From positions 1-64,000 of the forward strand of contig CANKZI010000008.1 in assembly GCA_947488595.1 (NCBI GenBank): DNA of 64,000 nt, read 5' to 3'. The position numbers were made by a program, and so were the translations under genes. Of the stretch, positions 42,008-50,690 are shown one piece after another. Numbering within the stretch: position 1 is the stretch's first letter; each line of letters opens with the position of its first letter. The stretch is from Flavobacteriaceae bacterium (GTDB lineage: Bacteria > Bacteroidota > Bacteroidia > Flavobacteriales > Flavobacteriaceae). The notes under the pieces were generated by a model. It saw only the letters and a program-made list of their open reading frames with translations. It was not told where the DNA came from and did no database searches.

Positions 42008-43972
42008 ATGAAAAATTTTTTACTCACAATTGCGATGCTTTTGTGTTCTTTTACTTGTTTTGCACAAATTGTAATCAACGAATTCGATGCTGATACACAA
42101 GGAACCGATCTCAAAGAATTTATAGAATTAAAAACCGACACTCCGTTTTTTACGATGGATGGTTATGTTTTAGTATGTTATAATGGTGCTGCAGATAGCG
42201 CATTTGATGTTTACTATACGTTAGATTTGGACGGACTTACATCCGATGCCAACGGCTTAGCGACTATTGGCAACGATTTGGTGTCACCTGTTCCAAATCG
42301 GTATTTGCCCAATAGCACCTTTCAAAATGGAGCCGATGGTGTTGCAATCCATTTGGGTAATCCGTCTAATTTTCCTTACGGAAGTGTAGCTACTTCAAAC
42401 AATTTGATTGCGGCTTTGGTTTATGATACTAATGATGCCGATGCCACAGTATTAATGGAACTTTTAAATGTTAGCACACAATATAACGAAAACGAAAATG
42501 CCGCTAGTACTTCGCAATCAATTCAGCGCAAAGCCGATGGTACTTACGAAACAAAACCGCCAACACCTGGCGCCAATAATGATGGAAGCGGTGTGGTATT
42601 TAATGGACTTTCAATCGTTGTAAATCCATCCAACAATATTTTTGAAGGCAATACAATATCCATTTCATTCAATACACAAACGGCGGTTGAAACCGAATTT
42701 AGCTTTAATTATACACTTCAAAATGGTCTTTTTACTTCAGCCGATTTCTCAGGAAGCTTGTCTGTGACTATGCCTTCTGGCGCTAATTCTGTAAGTAAAA
42801 TTATACAATTAGTAGATGATACCCTCAATGAAGGTGACGAAGTGATGAAAATTGCTATTGGTGAATTACCCGCAAATTATATCAAGTTAAGTGATAATGT
42901 TGAAGTTAGAATAAATGACAATGATTTTATAGTACATCCTTGGGGCACACCAATCAATCCTACCTACGGATTGGTTTCGAGCACTGCACCAAACAATTAT
43001 TATGCGTCACTCGAGGGAAAATCTGGTGCAGTCTTAAAACAAGCCATTCAGGATATTATTGCTAATCCTAATGTGGTGAGAGAGCATAATTATGGCGATG
43101 CCTATGATATTTTGAAAGAGGCCGATCAAAATCCTGAAAATAGCAGCCAAGTTTGGTTGATGTATGTTGAAACGCCACGGTCAAAAATAGATCTTCAAAC
43201 AGGAACTAGTGGTGCCGCTGGATATTGGAATCGCGAGCACATTTATTCACAATCGCGAGGCGGTTTTATAGATGCAACTTCAAGCAATGCAGATGGAATC
43301 AACAGTTGGGATCCAACCGATGCCAATGATATTTTAGCAGGACATTCAGATGCGCACCACATTCGTGCAGAAGATAGTCCCGAAAACTCGCTGCGTAGCG
43401 AACGCAATTATGGTGTAGATTATAATGGTCCAGCAGGCAGTCAAGGAAGTTGGCGCGGAGATGTTGCCCGTGCTATTTTTTATATGGCATTAAGATACAA
43501 TGGATTAAGTGTCGTGAACGGTAATCCAAATAGTGAACCCGATGGGTCAATCGGTGATTTATCAACTTTGTTATCATGGAATGGTTTGGACACGGCAGAT
43601 GACTTTGAAATGAACCGAAACAATATCATATATACATGGCAAAAAAACCGCAATCCTTTTATCGATTTTCCCACGCTTGCGAATTATATCTGGGGCCCAA
43701 ATGCTGGTCAAAATTGGTTTGCTGCATTGTCAACAACAGAAAACGAAGCTTTGTCGGTAAGTTTGTTTCCAAATCCAGCCAAAAATCAAATTACGATTTC
43801 GGGCACCACATCTGATAGTACGATTGCTATTTACAACCTTTCGGGAATGCAATTGTATCAAACTCATTTTATTGGAACAACTACTATTCCAGTGACACTT
43901 GCAAGCGGCATGTATTTGGCCAAAATAACTTCGGATAACAAAACAGCTGTTAAAAAATTAATTATCAGGTAA
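42008..43972 (+). CDS. Secreted endonuclease I with lamin-tail domain and T9SS sorting tail
   Basis: 654 aa. Signal peptide MKNFLLTIAMLLCSFTCFAQ. A lamin-tail-like domain follows (IVINEFDADTQGTDLKEFIE, about 20-190), then a Calx-beta-like domain (ISFNTQTAVETEFSFNYTLQ, to about 305). The EndA/NucM endonuclease I domain (about 325-570) has the active site YWNREHIYSQSR and HSDAHHIRAEDSPENSLRSE. The last 75 residues (LFPNPAKNQITISG ... GMYLAKITSDNKTAVKKLII) are a type A T9SS sorting domain. Probably released outside or surface-attached to degrade extracellular DNA for phosphate and nucleosides. The nucleoside permease at 30787 could use the products. Confidence 0.92.
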   Translation: MKNFLLTIAMLLCSFTCFAQIVINEFDADTQGTDLKEFIELKTDTPFFTMDGYVLVCYNGAADSAFDVYYTLDLDGLTSDANGLATIGNDLVSPVPNRYLPNSTFQNGADGVAIHLGNPSNFPYGSVATSNNLIAALVYDTNDADATVLMELLNVSTQYNENENAASTSQSIQRKADGTYETKPPTPGANNDGSGVVFNGLSIVVNPSNNIFEGNTISISFNTQTAVETEFSFNYTLQNGLFTSADFSGSLSVTMPSGANSVSKIIQLVDDTLNEGDEVMKIAIGELPANYIKLSDNVEVRINDNDFIVHPWGTPINPTYGLVSSTAPNNYYASLEGKSGAVLKQAIQDIIANPNVVREHNYGDAYDILKEADQNPENSSQVWLMYVETPRSKIDLQTGTSGAAGYWNREHIYSQSRGGFIDATSSNADGINSWDPTDANDILAGHSDAHHIRAEDSPENSLRSERNYGVDYNGPAGSQGSWRGDVARAIFYMALRYNGLSVVNGNPNSEPDGSIGDLSTLLSWNGLDTADDFEMNRNNIIYTWQKNRNPFIDFPTLANYIWGPNAGQNWFAALSTTENEALSVSLFPNPAKNQITISGTTSDSTIAIYNLSGMQLYQTHFIGTTTIPVTLASGMYLAKITSDNKTAVKKLIIR

Positions 43973-44446
43973 TTAAAAATCATATAAGATAAAAACTACA
44001 CTATTATTTCAGACTTAAATTTGTTGTTCTCGAATTTTCGAACTGAATTTTTTAAGATTGTAAACTATTTTTTGTTATCAATTTCACAAATTGCTCCAAG
44101 TCACTGCAGAAAACCTGCCTTTCGGCAGAAATTTTCGCGGCGAAGACCTTAGCACTTGAAAGAATGTTGTAACAAAAAATATACAACCAACTTGCCATCG
44201 ACAGGATTTTAAAATTGACAAAAAAAACAATCAACATCCCTTTAATCATTTAAATCTTTGCGAGTGTGTAACCATTTATAAAGCGCTTCTATGCTATATC
44301 TACACACAATAAAAGGAAGACTAGAAATTTGGTTTCCTCGCCATTTAACATTTTATTTATTCAATTGCGACAATATTTTGTATTTTTGATGCGGTTAAAA
44401 AAACCGAAACAAGTTTTATTAAAAGTTACCAAAACAAAAAACAACT
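43973..44446. other. 474-bp intergenic region before the DUF2911 gene
   Basis: Mostly AT-rich. Holds a short hairpin CTGCC / GGCAG (44115-44119, 44124-44128) and, near the next gene, the -7 box TATTTTTG (44381-44388). A 65-codon minus-strand frame (44052-44249) has no recognisable similarity and looks incidental. Confidence 0.5.
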
Positions 44447-45292
44447 ATGAGAAAAATTATTATTGCATTAGCCATTTTTATTACTACTTATGCCATTAAT
44501 GCGCAAGTAAAAACACCTGCTCCTAGTCCGAAATCTACTTTAGAGCAAGTAGTTGGATTGACCGATGTCAAAATTGAATATTCACGTCCAAGTGCCAAAG
44601 GGCGAACAATTTTTGGTGATTTAGTTCCTTTTGGAAAACTATGGCGAACAGGCGCTAATGCCAATTCGACCATTTCTTTTAGTGAAGATGTGGTGATTGA
44701 TGGCAAAACTTTGAAAAAAGGGAAATACGCTTTATTCGCTACCCCAAAAGCCGATATTTGGGAAGTATTTTTTTATTCGGATACCGATAATTGGGGTACA
44801 CCAGATGAATGGAGTGATGCGAAAGTAGCTTTGAAAACAACTGTAAAACCAGAAATGTTGAACAGAAATGTGGAAAGTCTTACGATTGCTATTAATAATT
44901 TGGATAACAATTTTGCTCATTTGGAACTCTCTTGGGAGAAAACAATTGTTGCAATAAAATTTGAAGTTCCGACGCAAAAAGCGGCGATTGCAAGTATCGA
45001 AAAAGCGTTATCAGGGCCAAGTGCAGGCGATTACTTTTCGTCGGCACAGTATTTTTACCAATCCAATGGCGATTTGAATAAAGCACTAACTTATGTCAAC
45101 AAAGCTCTAGAATTGAATGCTGACAAACCATTTTGGTACAATCGTCAAAAATCATTGATTCAGGCGAAATTAGGTGATAAAAAAGGGGCTATCGAAACTG
45201 CTAAAATATCGTTAGCATCAGCCGAAGCAGCTAAAAATAGTGATTATGTCAAAATGAACAAAGATAGTATTGCCGAGTGGAGCAAGAAATAA
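44447..45292 (+). CDS. DUF2911-domain secreted protein with TPR-like tail
   Basis: 281 aa. Signal peptide MRKIIIALAIFITTYAINAQ. The DUF2911 core is VKIEYSRPSAKGRTIFGDLV then PFGKLWRTGANANSTISF (about 41-78) and LKKGKYALFATP. The C-terminal 90 residues carry a TPR-like helical pair (YFYQSNGDLNKALTYVNKAL then KPFWYNRQKSLIQAKLGDKK). DUF2911 proteins are abundant, periplasmic and uncharacterised in Bacteroidota. Single gene with its own promoter box and a following hairpin. Confidence 0.88.
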   Translation: MRKIIIALAIFITTYAINAQVKTPAPSPKSTLEQVVGLTDVKIEYSRPSAKGRTIFGDLVPFGKLWRTGANANSTISFSEDVVIDGKTLKKGKYALFATPKADIWEVFFYSDTDNWGTPDEWSDAKVALKTTVKPEMLNRNVESLTIAINNLDNNFAHLELSWEKTIVAIKFEVPTQKAAIASIEKALSGPSAGDYFSSAQYFYQSNGDLNKALTYVNKALELNADKPFWYNRQKSLIQAKLGDKKGAIETAKISLASAEAAKNSDYVKMNKDSIAEWSKK

Positions 45293-45314
45293 TTGTCATT
45301 ACAATTTAATGTAT

Positions 45315-45367
45315 TTGTAAACCCATCTAAACGATTAAATTTACGTTGAGATGGGTTTTCATTTTTG
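45315..45367 (+). terminator. Probable terminator after the DUF2911 gene
   Basis: AAACCCATCT (45319-45328) and AGATGGGTTT (45349-45358) with inner AACG/CGTT pairing; moderate T-rich tail. Confidence 0.7.
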
Positions 45368-45573
45368 TGGGTTGCATCGTTAAAAAGGTCTAATGAATTT
45401 TAATTAGTCTATTTTAGAAATTGTCATTTTGGAACATAATATTTAACACGGATAAAAAAATATTCTAAGAGCTAATAAATTCAGGTCCAGTAACAGACTG
45501 TTGGTCTTATCTTTAAAAGGACCGCTTTTGTTTATAGGTGTTTTGTGTTTTTAAACTTGATTTGACTTATAAA

Positions 45574-45611
45574 TTGCAACTGTTGCAACCTAAGTTTTCA
45601 TGGTATCTTTG
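45574..45611 (+). promoter_or_regulatory. Promoter-like site with twin TTGCAA palindromes
   Basis: GTTG (45582-45585), 18-nt spacer, TATCTTTG (45604-45611) closely follows the Bacteroidota consensus. TTGCAA-CTG-TTGCAA (45574-45588) overlaps the -33 box and could bind a regulator. The 36-codon ORF begins 12 nt past the -7 box. Confidence 0.5.
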
Positions 45612-45623
45612 TTCGCTTGCCCT

Positions 45624-45734
45624 ATGAAAAACTCCAAAAACTATCGGGAAAATATAAGTTTCCATGAGCAAATTATGTATTTAATAATAAATGCATTTTG
45701 TCTGTTGATGAAATGGCAGCGAAAAATAAAATAA
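45624..45734 (+). CDS. Possible 36-aa basic small protein
   Basis: ATG at 45624, TAA at 45732. Basic N-terminus (MKNSKNYRENISFHEQ), a hydrophobic stretch IMYLIINAFCLLMKW and a basic tail (QRKIK). This is the layout of a small single-pass membrane peptide. A near-consensus promoter ends 12 nt upstream. No family recognised. The alternative is a chance frame downstream of a promoter for an RNA. Confidence 0.3.
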   Translation: MKNSKNYRENISFHEQIMYLIINAFCLLMKWQRKIK

Positions 45735-45761
45735 TGTGGAATTCAATTGCAATTTTATTTT

Positions 45762-46241
45762 CTATTTTTTCGAACGCAAAAAATAGGCTACAATCGCTGA
45801 AGTAATCAATCCCATTGACAAAGCGCCAAAAGTACCTTGAACAATATAGCTTTTTAAACTAAAATAAGCAACCGCATCTTTTTCAATCATTGTTTTGCTT
45901 TTGACAACATAAGCGATGGCATTATTAAAATAATCGGGCGTGATGTATGTGCTCACAATGAATTGTGTTAAAGGATTTAATAATGCTATAAAAAATGAAA
46001 TAATAATTCCGGTTACAAAACCTTGGCTCCAAGTCATTGCGCCATTGTAAAAAGCTGTCCTTTTATCTCTTAATGCCAATACAAAAATTATAATGGCCGG
46101 AATGGCAATTACATTAGTATAAATAGCATGTTGCTCAATTTTAGCATCGTGCAATCCGATGGCTTTTTCGGCAATCATCCAAACCAAAGTCATCAACATA
46201 AATACAACTGCCCATTTTATTTCTAAACTAAATTTTTTCAT
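45762..46241 (-). CDS. DUF4199 membrane protein
   Basis: 159 aa from the ATG at 46241 (MKKFSLEIKWAVVFMLMTLV); an upstream in-frame ATG at 46268 adds a non-conserved leader. Four membrane helices, with YNGAMTWSQGFVTGIIISFF between helices 2 and 3, the typical DUF4199 pattern (Y/F-x-G-x-x-T-x-x-x-G). Conserved in Flavobacteriia with unknown function. Single gene, divergent from the YeeE/YedE pair. Confidence 0.85.
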   Translation of the reverse strand: MKKFSLEIKWAVVFMLMTLVWMIAEKAIGLHDAKIEQHAIYTNVIAIPAIIIFVLALRDKRTAFYNGAMTWSQGFVTGIIISFFIALLNPLTQFIVSTYITPDYFNNAIAYVVKSKTMIEKDAVAYFSLKSYIVQGTFGALSMGLITSAIVAYFLRSKK

Positions 46242-46297
46242 GGTTGTAAACTTAAAACTTTGGAGCAAATTTAAAGGTTTATTTTAATCAAATACAA

Positions 46298-46332
46298 TTT
46301 GCATTGTAAAATGATTGGAATTGCTATTTTTG
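46298..46332 (+). promoter_or_regulatory. Promoter of the YeeE/YedE pair
   Basis: TATTTTTG (46325-46332) with ATTG (46303-46306, 18-nt spacer) or TTTG (46298-46301, 23-nt spacer) upstream; start codon at 46349. Confidence 0.6.
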
Positions 46333-46348
46333 TGTAAAATAATAAAAT

Positions 46349-46906
46349 ATGGATTTCATAAATCAAACTTGGTCATGGTATTTTTCGGGATTGATGATAG
46401 GCATTATAATGCTATTGCTTATTTATTTCGGAAAGACATTCGGAATGTCGTCTAATCTTCGTTCCCTTTGCACGATAGCCGGCGCAGGCAAACATGTGGA
46501 TTTTTTTAAATTCGATTGGAAATCACAACGGTGGAATTTACTCGTTGTAATAGGAGCGATGCTCGGCGGATTTGTTGCAGTTCATTTTATGCACGACGCT
46601 TCAAACGTAAATATTAATCCAAAAACAATTGAACAGTTGGCCGCTTTAGGTTTTGATTCACCCAACGGAAAATTAGCACCCAATGCAATGTTTGGCAATG
46701 CCGCTTTGCAATCTCCAAAAATGATTTTGATACTCATTATTGGTGGTGTTTTAATAGGATTTGGCTCGCGTTATGCTGGAGGTTGTACTTCTGGTCACGC
46801 CATTCAAGGAATGAGTAATTTGCAACTACAATCGTTAAAGGCAGTTATTGGCTTTTTTGTAGGCGGATTAATTATGAGTTTTTTTATTTTTCCTTTAATA
46901 TTTTAA
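46349..46906 (+). CDS. YeeE/YedE-family transporter, N-terminal half
   Basis: 185 aa, about five membrane segments. The pore-type signature is FGSRYAGGCTSGHAIQGMSN (about residues 140-159), with the Cys used by TsuA/YeeE thiosulfate channels. In E. coli YeeE both halves are in one chain of about 350 aa; here the second half is a separate gene 4 nt downstream. Thiosulfate or another sulfur compound is the likely substrate. The window has no sulfurtransferase (TusA) nearby to confirm it. Confidence 0.88.
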   Translation: MDFINQTWSWYFSGLMIGIIMLLLIYFGKTFGMSSNLRSLCTIAGAGKHVDFFKFDWKSQRWNLLVVIGAMLGGFVAVHFMHDASNVNINPKTIEQLAALGFDSPNGKLAPNAMFGNAALQSPKMILILIIGGVLIGFGSRYAGGCTSGHAIQGMSNLQLQSLKAVIGFFVGGLIMSFFIFPLIF

Positions 46907-46910
46907 GCGT

Positions 46911-47324
46911 ATGAAAGTTTTAAAATATCTAATTGTTGGTTTCCTATTTGGCATTGTTTTAACCAAATCAGAGGCCGTATCATGGTACCGCATTTATGAA
47001 ATGTTTCAATTCCAATCTTTCCATATGTTTGGCATTATCGCCGTGGCTATTGCAACCGGACTTATTGGCATTCAAATAATAAAACGCACAAAAAGCAATG
47101 ATATCAAAGGCAATGCAATTGTGATTCCAGACAAAGAAAAAGGGTCTTTTAGGTATTGGGTTGGTGGCTTGTTTTTTGGTTTAGGATGGTCATTAGTTGG
47201 AGCATGTCCAGGTCCGATTTTTATTTTGATTGGTGCCGGATTTTTCCCAGTGATATTGATTTTATTAGGTGCTTTAATAGGAACTTTTTTATATGGTGTG
47301 CTCAAAGACCGATTGCCCCACTAA
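46911..47324 (+). CDS. YeeE/YedE-family transporter, C-terminal half (DUF6691)
   Basis: 137 aa, four membrane segments. The repeat of the family signature reads FGLGWSLVGACPGPIFILIG (about 87-106), with the second conserved Cys. Its ATG lies 4 nt past the stop of the N-half gene, so the two are translated together and should form one transporter. The split form is common in Bacteroidota. Confidence 0.87.
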   Translation: MKVLKYLIVGFLFGIVLTKSEAVSWYRIYEMFQFQSFHMFGIIAVAIATGLIGIQIIKRTKSNDIKGNAIVIPDKEKGSFRYWVGGLFFGLGWSLVGACPGPIFILIGAGFFPVILILLGALIGTFLYGVLKDRLPH

Positions 47325-47464
47325 TTGTTTATGGTCTTTAATTTAGTTTTATTATTTTTTTACCGATGATTCGCAAATTATCCAAAACGATTATAAAAAT
47401 TAGTAGTGATTTGGGGGGGTAATTTATTTTAAATAATTTCAGGATATTTTTTATCCTAAAATTA

Positions 47465-47490
47465 AAAAGTCACAAGATTTTTCTCTTGTG
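47465..47490 (-). terminator. Terminator of the glucan-utilization operon
   Basis: Minus-strand stem CACAAGA / TCTTGTG (47484-47490, 47471-47477) followed by a T-rich tail (ACTTTTTAAT). It ends the susC-to-GH16 transcript. Confidence 0.75.
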
Positions 47491-47521
47491 TCGGTTACAA
47501 ACTAAACTTGATACACGTTAA

Positions 47522-48277
47522 TTATTCATAAACCCTGATATAATCAATAATAAATGTTTGTGGTAAAATGGCGTCGTCTACATTTGGCCCGCCAAAATTG
47601 CCACCAATAGCCATGTTCAAAATAATATAAAACGGCTGATCGAATGGCCATATTGCTTCGGTTTTTTGCTCCGGTGCAAAGGTATAAACCAGTTGATCGT
47701 CTACGTAAAAAGTGATTTTATCTTTGTCCCAATCGGCTGCATATATATGAAAACCTTCTTCAATATTTTCGAATTTCGTTTTTTTAGTATTGATTGTATT
47801 GCCATGACTGTCTTGTGTATGTAAAGAAGTGAAAACCATATCAGGTTCTCTACCGACATATTCTAAGATGTCAATTTCGCCACACAACGGCCATTTTGCA
47901 GTATCAATATTGCCTCCAAGCATCCAAAAAGCGGGCCAAATGCCATTACCAATTGGCAATTTTGCACGGGCTTCAAAGCGTCCATATTGGAATTCTTTTT
48001 TCCCTTTGGTTGTAATTCTTGTTGAGGTATATATTTCGCCTTCTTTTTTTGCAGTAATCACCAATGTTCCATCGATTAATTTGTGGTTGTCTTTGGTGTA
48101 AAGTTCGCGTTCGTTATTGCCCCATCCACAATTTGGACAGCCATCACCCAATTCAAAATTCCAATTTTTTTCGTTGAGTTTATTATCGCTGAATTGCTCT
48201 TCCCAAACCAATTTTCGTTTGTTTTGTTGGGCAATACAAAGCTGTGAAATGAGCAAAAAAACTATTAATTTATTCAT
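47522..48277 (-). CDS. GH16 beta-glucanase (laminarinase-like), small form
   Basis: 251 aa. Signal peptide MNKLIVFLLISQLCIAQ, no lipobox, so periplasmic or exported. The GH16 catalytic motif GEIDILEYVG (nucleophile Glu134, acid/base Glu139) with the beta-bulge E-I-D-x-x-E of laminarinases. NERELYTKDN and IWPAFWMLGG line the cleft. Cuts internal beta-1,3 (or mixed 1,3/1,4) glucosidic bonds. Last gene of the susC-led operon, 29 nt after GH3. Confidence 0.93.
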   Translation of the reverse strand: MNKLIVFLLISQLCIAQQNKRKLVWEEQFSDNKLNEKNWNFELGDGCPNCGWGNNERELYTKDNHKLIDGTLVITAKKEGEIYTSTRITTKGKKEFQYGRFEARAKLPIGNGIWPAFWMLGGNIDTAKWPLCGEIDILEYVGREPDMVFTSLHTQDSHGNTINTKKTKFENIEEGFHIYAADWDKDKITFYVDDQLVYTFAPEQKTEAIWPFDQPFYIILNMAIGGNFGGPNVDDAILPQTFIIDYIRVYE

Positions 48278-48306
48278 TTTAAATATTTAAAATCTTTACT
48301 GTTATT

Positions 48307-50607
48307 TTAGTTTTCTAATTTAAAATCAGACGATAAAGTAGCATCCGAATTACCACCGATAAAGATTTTAAAATCACCCGATTCGGCTTCCCATTTGTTG
48401 TTGTCGGTATAATATTGGAGTAATTGCGAATCAATTTCAAAAGAAACTGTTTTTTTCTCGTTGGATTTTAATTCAATCAATTCAAAACCCTTTAATTCTC
48501 TTACGGGTCTTGTTGCGCTTCCGACCAAATCACTTATATACATTTGAACCACTTCTTTTCCAGTTACTTTTCCGATATTTTTTACAGCAACACTAACTGT
48601 AATTTTTTGATTTTTTGAAAAAGAATTTTTACTCAATTTTACGTCAGAATACTCAAATTGGGTATAACTCAAACCATACCCAAATGGGTACAAAGGTGTG
48701 TTTTTTTCATCGCCGTAATGCGACCAAAAGACGCTGTCTTCGCCATTTTGTTTGGGTCTTCCAGTGTTTTTATGATTGTAATAAATAGGCACTTGACCAA
48801 CGTTTCTAGGGAATGACATTGGTAATTTTCCGCTCGGATTGTAATCGCCATATAAAACCTGTGCAATAGCATTGCCGCTTTGGGTACCCAATTGCCAAGC
48901 TTCAACAATGGCTGGTATGTTTTGATCTGCCCATGAAATAGCGAGTGGACGGCCATTATTTAATACAAGAACAATATTAGGATTTACTTTATAAATTGTT
49001 TCTAGTAATTCTTGTTGCAAACCGGGTAAATCCAAATTTGTTCTGCTTCGACCTTCACCTGTTTGAAAACCTATTTCGCCTAATACCATAATCACAACAT
49101 CAGCGTTTTTAGCTGCAATTATCGCGCTATCAAAACCTGTCTTGTCTGTGGTATTTATTTTAGTTTCGCTACCAAAAACAGGAGTACCAATGGCTACATC
49201 TACACCTTTTTCATAAACAAGTTGGTTGTTAGGATATTTTTGAAGTCCTTCGAGCACCGAAATTGCTGTTCCATCCTTTGAAGCACCTCTCCAACTGCCT
49301 AATGGACTACTTTTATCATTAGCCAAAGCTCCTATAACAGCAATTTTTTGACCTGTTTTTTTTAATGGTAATAAGTTGTTTTGATTTTTTAATAAAACAA
49401 TTGATTTTTTTGCCATGTCCAAAACACTTTCTTGGAATTCTTCTTTTCCAACAATGGTTTTTTCACGGTTTTCGTCACAGTATTTGTATGGATTTTGAAA
49501 TAGTCCCATTTCAAATTTAACACGCAGAATCCTTCGCGCTGCATCGTCAATAAGGGTTGCTTTTACTTTTCCTTCTTTAACAAGAGAAGCCAAATGTTCA
49601 ACATATAAATAGGATTCCATATCCATATCAGATCCCGCATTAATTGCTATTTCCGCTGCATGTTTGCCATCTTTGGCGTTGCCATGCGCGGTCATTTCGC
49701 CAATAGATCCCCAATCGGAAACAATAAATCCATTAAATTGCCAATCGCCTTTAAGAATATCGCGTTGCAGCATTTTGTTACCAGTCGAAGCCACACCATT
49801 GATTTCGTTAAAAGAGTTCATAAAAGTGCGTACACCAGCGTCAACGGTCGATTTAAAGGGAGGCAAAACCATATTATGCAAAGTTGATGTACCTATATCA
49901 ACGGTGTTGTAATCTCTGCCAGATTCGGCAAAACCATAAGCCGCAAAATGTTTGGTACAAGCCAAAATTGTATTGTAACCCGAGAAATCATCACCCTGAA
50001 AACCTTTAACCCTTGCAAATGCAATTTTGCTTCCTAAAAACGGATCTTCACCAGCACCTTCCATAACACGACCCCAACGTGCATCACGCGTAATATCGAC
50101 CATTGGTGCAAAAGTCCAGTTAAGACCAACGGCAGAAGCTTCTTCGGCAGCAATCGCAGCAGATTTTTTGATGGCCACTAAATCCCAACTGGCCGACTCG
50201 GCTAATGGAATTGGGCTAATGGTTTGATAACCATGAACAACGTCAAATCCAAAAAGCAGTGGAATGTGCAAACGTGACTCTTCGACTGCTATTTTTTGTA
50301 AAGCTTTTACATCTTTTACCCCCAATACATTGAGCATCGATCCAACCCATCCTTTTTTCAGGTGTTCATATTTAATCGCGGCAGCTCCGTCTTTTGGCGC
50401 AGGACCTGTGACTTCCCAAAATCCGTTGTATTGGTTCATTTGTCCAATTTTTTCTTCTAATGTCATTAATTTTAAGAGTGAATCTACTTTTCTTTCTATA
50501 GTATTTTCTTTTAAAATTTTTGTTTTAGATTGAGCAATTGTAGCAGTACAACCGTTTAGAAGAAGTGATGCTATGGCGAATGAGGTAAGTAAAAACTTAT
50601 TTTTCAT
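48307..50607 (-). CDS. GH3 beta-glucosidase (BglX-like) lipoprotein
   Basis: 766 aa from the ATG at 50607 (MKNKFLLTSFAIASLLLNGC, lipobox Cys20); an upstream ATG at 50649 lies inside the hairpin region and was rejected. GH3 N-domain with the nucleophile in GFIVSDWGS (Asp298) and KHFAAYGFAESGRDYN. The GH3 C-domain has VIMVLGEIGFQTGEGRSRTN, and a fibronectin-like C-terminal domain follows. Releases glucose from the oligosaccharides that GH16 enzymes produce. It lies downstream of an internal terminator in the operon, so its expression may be tuned down. Confidence 0.94.
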   Translation of the reverse strand: MKNKFLLTSFAIASLLLNGCTATIAQSKTKILKENTIERKVDSLLKLMTLEEKIGQMNQYNGFWEVTGPAPKDGAAAIKYEHLKKGWVGSMLNVLGVKDVKALQKIAVEESRLHIPLLFGFDVVHGYQTISPIPLAESASWDLVAIKKSAAIAAEEASAVGLNWTFAPMVDITRDARWGRVMEGAGEDPFLGSKIAFARVKGFQGDDFSGYNTILACTKHFAAYGFAESGRDYNTVDIGTSTLHNMVLPPFKSTVDAGVRTFMNSFNEINGVASTGNKMLQRDILKGDWQFNGFIVSDWGSIGEMTAHGNAKDGKHAAEIAINAGSDMDMESYLYVEHLASLVKEGKVKATLIDDAARRILRVKFEMGLFQNPYKYCDENREKTIVGKEEFQESVLDMAKKSIVLLKNQNNLLPLKKTGQKIAVIGALANDKSSPLGSWRGASKDGTAISVLEGLQKYPNNQLVYEKGVDVAIGTPVFGSETKINTTDKTGFDSAIIAAKNADVVIMVLGEIGFQTGEGRSRTNLDLPGLQQELLETIYKVNPNIVLVLNNGRPLAISWADQNIPAIVEAWQLGTQSGNAIAQVLYGDYNPSGKLPMSFPRNVGQVPIYYNHKNTGRPKQNGEDSVFWSHYGDEKNTPLYPFGYGLSYTQFEYSDVKLSKNSFSKNQKITVSVAVKNIGKVTGKEVVQMYISDLVGSATRPVRELKGFELIELKSNEKKTVSFEIDSQLLQYYTDNNKWEAESGDFKIFIGGNSDATLSSDFKLEN

Positions 50608-50628
50608 TTGTTTTTTTAGGTTTGTATT

Positions 50629-50669
50629 TAAAAAAATGAAGAAGGTCAATTGCTACTAACCTTCTTCAT
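50629..50669 (-). terminator. Internal terminator/attenuator between GH16 and GH3
   Basis: Exact 11-bp arms ATGAAGAAGGT (50636-50646) and ACCTTCTTCAT (50659-50669), 12-nt loop. On the minus strand the second arm runs into seven T. A full intrinsic terminator inside the operon, 22 nt past the GH16 stop and just before the GH3 start. Confidence 0.85.
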
Positions 50670-50690
50670 GATTGCATTTATTCATTTTTA

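Larger units (their letters stand above)
45368..45761. other. 394-bp region with a promoter-like site and a tiny ORF
   Basis: No long gene. Includes GGTCC ... GGACC short inverted repeats near 45482-45522, two TTGCAA palindromes at a promoter-like site, and a 36-codon ORF (45624-45734). Confidence 0.5.

Noticed and set aside
44052..44249. 65-codon minus-strand frame in the gap before the DUF2911 gene
   Set aside because: No promoter box, no family resemblance, and it reads through a small hairpin. More likely chance.
47412..47419. Run of seven G in AT-rich DNA, considered as a phase-variable tract
   Set aside because: Lies between genes, not in a reading frame or at a recognisable promoter, so no switching consequence is visible.
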